Below are positions 60,306 to 64,000 of a stretch of DNA of 64,000 bases, piece by piece; positions within the stretch are counted from its first letter, which is position 1; each line of letters starts with the position of its first letter. The translations under genes and the position numbers were made by a program. The stretch is from Bacteroidota bacterium (lineage in GTDB: Bacteria > Bacteroidota > Bacteroidia > Chitinophagales > Saprospiraceae), in the NCBI GenBank assembly GCA_017857395.1, contig JAFMDF010000003.1:1-64000 (forward strand), in the 5' to 3' direction. Under the pieces are notes generated by a model, which made no database searches, was not told the DNA's origin, and saw only the letters and a program-made list of their open reading frames with translations.

Positions 60306-61418
60306 ATGACGATAAAACCATTTAGGCTAGAAAGATATTACACACTGTATGAATTTACAGCAAAATATTCTTTATGTAATTCTGATTGTGAGGCGATGAG
60401 TATTGGAGATTTATTAGCCTTAGAAGATGGCGCACAAGAAAAATTCAATAATTTATGGTTAGGATATACAGAAACAAAAGGACATCCAGCACTTCGACGA
60501 GATATAGCAGCTACATATGAGCAGCTATCCGATGAAGATTTATTGGTTTGTACAGGAGCACAAGAACCTATTTTTTTGTTTTCGCAAGCCATGTTAAAAG
60601 CAGGAGATGAAGTAATTGTCCAAACCCCTTGTTATCAATCGGTACAATCTATTCCAGAGAGTATGGGCTGTAAGGTAATGGATTGGTTGGTTAAATATGA
60701 AAATGGAGTACCTACATTTGATTTGGCCGAGTTAGAAAAAATGATTACTAATAAAACCAAGGTAATATATATAAATACACCTCATAATCCAACAGGGTTT
60801 CATTTTTCAAAAGAACAACAAAAAGCACTTATTGAAATTGCTAGAAGGCATAATATTATCATTTTTAGCGATGAAGTCTATCGAGAATTGGAGCATCAAC
60901 CAGTTTATGCTATTTCAGGATTTGGAGATGCTTATGAAAATGGGGTTTCACTAGGCGTGATGTCTAAAGCTTATGGTTTGCCAGGATTGAGGATAGGCTG
61001 GTTGGCGACTAAAAACCAGGAGATTTTAGAAAAAGTAGCAATGTTAAAAGAATATACGACTATCTGTAATTCAGCACCAAGTGAATTCTTAGCAGGCGTA
61101 GGCTTACGAAATAGACAACATTTACTAGATAGAAATCTATCAATAATCAATCAAAACCTCCCGTTATACGATGCCTTTTTTGAAAAACATGCCGATTTAT
61201 TTTCTTGGTATAAACCCAATGCAGGGCCGATTGCTTTTGTGAAGATGAATTTTACGACAGCGGATATGGCATTTTCACAGCGGGTTTTAAAAGAGGCAAA
61301 ACTATTATTATTACCAGGTGGCATCTATGATTATCCTGGTTTTTTTAGAATAGGTTTTGGTCGAAAGGCGATACCTGAAGCTTTGGAGGTATTTGAGTCT
61401 TTTATTGAAAAAATGTAA
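60306..61418 (+). CDS. PLP-dependent aminotransferase, class I/II
   Basis: 370 residues. The fold-type I pattern includes 'TKGHPALRRDIA' near residue 57, 'YINTPHNPTGF' near residue 155, 'IFSDEVYRELEH' near residue 185 and the PLP-lysine motif 'VMSKAYGLPGLRIGWLATKN' near residue 217. The opening 'RLERYYTLYEFTAKYSLCNS' is that of a small aminotransferase subgroup related to those used in arginine-derived (capreomycidine-type) chemistry, a tentative point. It would transfer an amino group between an amino acid and an oxo acid. It is monocistronic and flanked by related dyads. Confidence 0.88.
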   Translation: MTIKPFRLERYYTLYEFTAKYSLCNSDCEAMSIGDLLALEDGAQEKFNNLWLGYTETKGHPALRRDIAATYEQLSDEDLLVCTGAQEPIFLFSQAMLKAGDEVIVQTPCYQSVQSIPESMGCKVMDWLVKYENGVPTFDLAELEKMITNKTKVIYINTPHNPTGFHFSKEQQKALIEIARRHNIIIFSDEVYRELEHQPVYAISGFGDAYENGVSLGVMSKAYGLPGLRIGWLATKNQEILEKVAMLKEYTTICNSAPSEFLAGVGLRNRQHLLDRNLSIINQNLPLYDAFFEKHADLFSWYKPNAGPIAFVKMNFTTADMAFSQRVLKEAKLLLLPGGIYDYPGFFRIGFGRKAIPEALEVFESFIEKM

Positions 61419-61439
61419 AATGTAAATAGAACATTGTAT

Positions 61440-61504
61440 AATCCGCTGCCATACCTCCGTTGCCTCAAAGCCCAGTTTAAGCAACGGAGGTATGGCAGCG
61501 GATT
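61440..61504. repeat. Perfect 24-bp dyad, CAACGGA family, copy 2
   Basis: Arms 61440-61463 (AATCCGCTGCCATACCTCCG and following) and 61481-61504 are perfectly complementary with a 17-base loop. It begins 22 bases after the aminotransferase stop. A TTTAATTAGCTTTTT stretch follows, so this copy could also serve as a terminator. Confidence 0.85.
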
Positions 61505-61544
61505 TAATTAGCTTTTTATCTGCCAACCACTCCTCGATAATTCC

Positions 61545-61552
61545 TATCTTTG
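61545..61552 (+). promoter_or_regulatory. Possible -7 element for recQ
   Basis: TATCTTTG fits TAnnTTTG and lies 38 bases before the TTG start at 61590. The expected TTG box 17-23 bases upstream was not found. Confidence 0.35.
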
Positions 61553-61589
61553 CCACATTAAAAAACCTAATTAAAATAACTGTTCATTT

Positions 61590-63491
61590 TTGCAAACGCC
61601 AGTAGAAATACTTAAGAAAAATTGGGGGTTTGATGCTTTTCGTCCCTTACAAGAAGACATTATCCAATCTGTTTTAGATGGAAAAGATACCCTTGCCTTA
61701 TTGCCAACTGGTGGTGGAAAGTCGATTTGTTTTCAAGTACCTGCTTTGGCAAAAGAAGGTATATGCATTGTCGTCTCCCCTTTGATTGCCTTGATGAAAG
61801 ACCAAGTAGATAACCTGAAAAAACGAAATATTGCTGCTATTGCTATTTATTCAGGGATGCGGTATACAGATATTGATCGAGCGTTAGATAATTGTATTTA
61901 TGGAAATATAAAATTTCTATACCTTTCACCAGAACGATTAGTGACTGATTTAGCAAGAGCTAGAATTGCGCAGATGAATGTTAATCTATTTGCAGTTGAT
62001 GAAGCGCATTGTATCTCGCAATGGGGCTATGATTTTCGACCACCTTATTTGGAAATTGCGACTATTCGGGAATTACATCCCAAAGTGCCTATTTTAGCTT
62101 TAACGGCAACAGCTACCCATCAAGTTATTGAAGATATTCAAGAAAAACTGAATTTTCCCACTTCCAATCTTTTTCAGGTAAGTTTTGAAAGAAAGAATTT
62201 GGCGTATGTCGTCTTACCTGAAAAAAATAAATACACTAAACTCTTAGAAATAGTTCGGAATGTAAAAGGTACAGGAATTATTTATACCCGCAGTCGTAGA
62301 AATACCAAAGAGGTAGCTAGTTTTTTACAGCGAAATAATATTCGAGCAGATTATTACCACGCGGGACTGAACCCAGAAATTCGTACCCATAAACAAGAAG
62401 CGTGGATGAAGAACCAAATCCGTGTTATGGTGTCTACGAATGCTTTTGGTATGGGGATAGATAAACCCGATGTGCGGTCAGTGATTCATTTGGATTTACC
62501 AGATAGTTTGGAAGCTTATTTTCAAGAAGCGGGTAGGGCAGGACGAGATGAAAAAAAGGCCTATTGTGTCTTATTATACGATGAATTAGATGGAGCAAGA
62601 TTACGGAATAATTTTGAAGGGGCTTTTCCTTCGATGAAAATTATTCGACAAGTTTATCGAGCTTTAGGGAGTTATTTTCAATTAGCGGTTGGTGCTGGAA
62701 TTGGCAGAAGTTTTGATTTTGATATTGGTGAGTTCTTGCAACGATATAACCTGAAAGCCATACCAACCTATAATAGCCTGAAAATATTAAGTCAAGCAGG
62801 ATGGTTAGTCATGAGTGAAGCTGTTTTTTCACCTGCTACTATAAAAATTAAAGTAAACAGAGAAGTATTATATGATTACCAGTTAAAGCAACCTAAAATG
62901 GATAAGGTAATCAAATGGATTTTGCGATTATATCCCCAATCTATTAATAATTATACCCATTTTCAAGAAAGTAAAATAGCGAATAAAGTAGGAGCGTCTA
63001 GAGGAGATTTGACTAAAGCTTTTCAAAAACTAGTGCAAGACCAAATTATTGATTACCAGCCTCAAAAAGATAAACCACAGCTGATTTATCTCAAAGAAAG
63101 AGTAGATGCAGATAATTTGGCTATTGACATGGCATTATATAATTTTCGTAAAAAACGATACCGGGAAAGTATTGAGCAAGCTATTCAATATGCAGAAACG
63201 CCCCGTTGCCGTAGTAAACAATTATTAAGTTATTTTGGAGAAAAAAAAGCACCGCTTTGTGGTCTTTGCGATGTATGTTTAGGTAGAACAAAAGGGGAGT
63301 TTGACGAACAAGAGTATGAGCGATATAAACAAAAAATTAAACGCTTAGTCAAAAGAGAAAAACTGACTACCGCAGAGCTAGTTACTTCTTTTGGTCATAA
63401 ACGAACGGAATTAATTGAACAAGTTTTGGCTTATTTGATGGAGGAAGGATTTGTAGATATTCAGGAAGATATTGTAATTTGGCAAGCCTAA
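61590..63491 (+). CDS. recQ: RecQ-family ATP-dependent DNA helicase
   Basis: 633 residues. The start is TTG at 61590, because an in-frame TAA at 61572-61574 and absence of ATG leave no alternative before the conserved '[14 protein letters not shown]'. Walker A is 'PTGGGKS' near residue 41, the helicase box '[18 protein letters not shown]' near residue 137, and motif VI '[11 protein letters not shown]' near residue 315. The RQC zinc cysteines appear in '[10 protein letters not shown]' and 'CGLCDVC' near residues 542-565. The C-terminal winged-helix-like part ends without an HRDC domain. It unwinds DNA during recombination and repair. The YbjQ gene follows on the same strand. Confidence 0.94.
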   Translation: MQTPVEILKKNWGFDAFRPLQEDIIQSVLDGKDTLALLPTGGGKSICFQVPALAKEGICIVVSPLIALMKDQVDNLKKRNIAAIAIYSGMRYTDIDRALDNCIYGNIKFLYLSPERLVTDLARARIAQMNVNLFAVDEAHCISQWGYDFRPPYLEIATIRELHPKVPILALTATATHQVIEDIQEKLNFPTSNLFQVSFERKNLAYVVLPEKNKYTKLLEIVRNVKGTGIIYTRSRRNTKEVASFLQRNNIRADYYHAGLNPEIRTHKQEAWMKNQIRVMVSTNAFGMGIDKPDVRSVIHLDLPDSLEAYFQEAGRAGRDEKKAYCVLLYDELDGARLRNNFEGAFPSMKIIRQVYRALGSYFQLAVGAGIGRSFDFDIGEFLQRYNLKAIPTYNSLKILSQAGWLVMSEAVFSPATIKIKVNREVLYDYQLKQPKMDKVIKWILRLYPQSINNYTHFQESKIANKVGASRGDLTKAFQKLVQDQIIDYQPQKDKPQLIYLKERVDADNLAIDMALYNFRKKRYRESIEQAIQYAETPRCRSKQLLSYFGEKKAPLCGLCDVCLGRTKGEFDEQEYERYKQKIKRLVKREKLTTAELVTSFGHKRTELIEQVLAYLMEEGFVDIQEDIVIWQA

Positions 63492-63520
63492 AATATACAT
63501 TAATCAAACTCCAAAAAAAA

Positions 63521-63862
63521 ATGATATTAACTACCACAAGTACACTACAAAACCAAGAAATCGAAGCTTATTTAGGCCTAGTGACAGGCGAAACGATTAT
63601 TGGCGCTAACTTATTTAAAGATTTATTCGCTAGTATACGAGATGTTGTTGGTGGGCGATCATCATCTTATGAAAGTGTATTGAGAGAGGCAAAGGATACG
63701 GCTATGTCGGAGATGCAAAACCATGCAGAACGATTGGGGGCGAATGCAATTATCGGTATTGATTTAGATTATGAAAGTATTGGTGCAAGCGGTAGTATGT
63801 TAATGGTCGTAGCAACAGGAACAGCCGTTCGGGTTAAAAATGCACCAGATGATTTTGTATAG
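63521..63862 (+). CDS. YbjQ/UPF0145-family protein
   Basis: 113 residues from the ATG at 63521, which begins '[20 protein letters not shown]'; the ORF-track start 14 codons earlier overlaps the end of recQ and lacks family similarity. The conserved '[20 protein letters not shown]' near residue 21, 'GGRSSSYE' near residue 48 and '[17 protein letters not shown]' near residue 76 define the family. It probably forms a pentameric ring and may bind metal; its role is not established. It could be co-transcribed with recQ. Confidence 0.88.
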   Translation: MILTTTSTLQNQEIEAYLGLVTGETIIGANLFKDLFASIRDVVGGRSSSYESVLREAKDTAMSEMQNHAERLGANAIIGIDLDYESIGASGSMLMVVATGTAVRVKNAPDDFV

Positions 63863-63881
63863 TCTTACTTAAGGCTGGTTA

Positions 63882-63975
63882 GGACTTTTAGTCCGATACT
63901 TCTATTTTTCTTGCCTCTGGCAAGTGCGAATAATTGACTTTTTGAAAAATATTTGCCCTAATCTCGCCAGAGGCG
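63882..63975. repeat. Cluster of short hairpins at window end
   Basis: GGACTTTTAGTCC (63882-63894), TTGCCTCTGGCAA (63911-63923) and CGCCAGAGGCG (63965-63975) are small hairpins. In addition GCCTCTGGC (63913-63921) is complementary to GCCAGAGGC (63966-63974). It lies just downstream of the YbjQ-like stop and may run past the window edge. The CCTCTGG core recalls the dyad at 6574-6639. Confidence 0.45.
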
Positions 63976-64000
63976 GGTCGTATTAATCGTAAAGCATGAA

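Noticed and set aside
1-64000. CRISPR array, tRNA/rRNA genes, insertion sequences, prophage or defence island
   Set aside because: No regularly spaced direct repeats, cloverleaf sequence, transposase, integrase or phage structural genes were seen. The dispersed dyads lack an adjacent transposase in this window.

Overview
The window looks like chromosome from a member of the Bacteroidota, most likely a Saprospiria-type (Lewinella/Haliscomenobacter-like) gliding bacterium. This is an inference from several signs. The base composition is low in GC. Signal peptides typically end in '-AQ'. There are type IX secretion (T9SS) C-terminal sorting domains of both the short 'FPNPA' kind and the long gliding-motility-associated (CHU_C) kind. 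There is a TonB receptor with an N-terminal carboxypeptidase-regulatory-like domain, a cluster of DUF4252 proteins, and several TTG-N17-20-TAnnTTTG promoters. I see no rRNA, tRNA, CRISPR array, prophage, insertion sequence or recognisable defence island.

Layout. 0-9 kb: the end of an amidase gene, then a five-gene minus-strand locus read as TonB receptor, M29/NicX-like metalloenzyme, NCS1 permease, PepD dipeptidase and a second NCS1 permease. It looks like an uptake and breakdown pathway for a small amide, dipeptide or N-heterocycle. 9-22 kb: an unrecognised 417-residue protein with a repeated domain, a redoxin, an HSL-type esterase, an SDR, a DUF6702 protein, and housekeeping genes (CvfB-like RNA-binding protein, folK, an ArsC-like reductase, trmD, an N-acetylmuramoyl-alanine amidase with three SH3b repeats, rmuC, a YdeI-like protein, a serine hydrolase). 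22.4-28 kb: an ECF sigma factor and probable anti-sigma factor, followed by three DUF4252 proteins and an ABC exporter pair. 28-38 kb: a TlpA-like lipoprotein, 3-hydroxyacyl-CoA dehydrogenase, purM, a large two-unit thioredoxin-domain protein, a PorE-like TPR/PD40/OmpA protein and pruA.

38-51 kb: two tandem paralogous PKD/CHU_C surface proteins, an S10-type peptidase, a small membrane protein, a TPR protein, ilvA, arsM, and a lipoprotein joining a redoxin, a haem-binding motif and a copper-monooxygenase-like domain. 51-60 kb: a minus-strand series of ThuA-like protein, AraC regulator, RND adaptor, RND pump, TolC-like channel and DUF2459 protein. 60-64 kb: an aminotransferase, recQ and a YbjQ-family protein.

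The feature least explained by ordinary annotation is between the genes. About 20 long inverted repeats (arms about 10-30 bp) lie mostly within tens of bases downstream of stop codons. Several fall into sequence families with copies tens of kilobases apart. Most are not followed by the T-tract of an intrinsic terminator. They look like a REP-like set of 3'-end dyads. No self-contained new multi-gene system can be demonstrated from sequence alone; the best protein-level candidates are the TonB/M29/NCS1/PepD locus, the sigma/DUF4252/ABC block and the 417-residue repeat protein.
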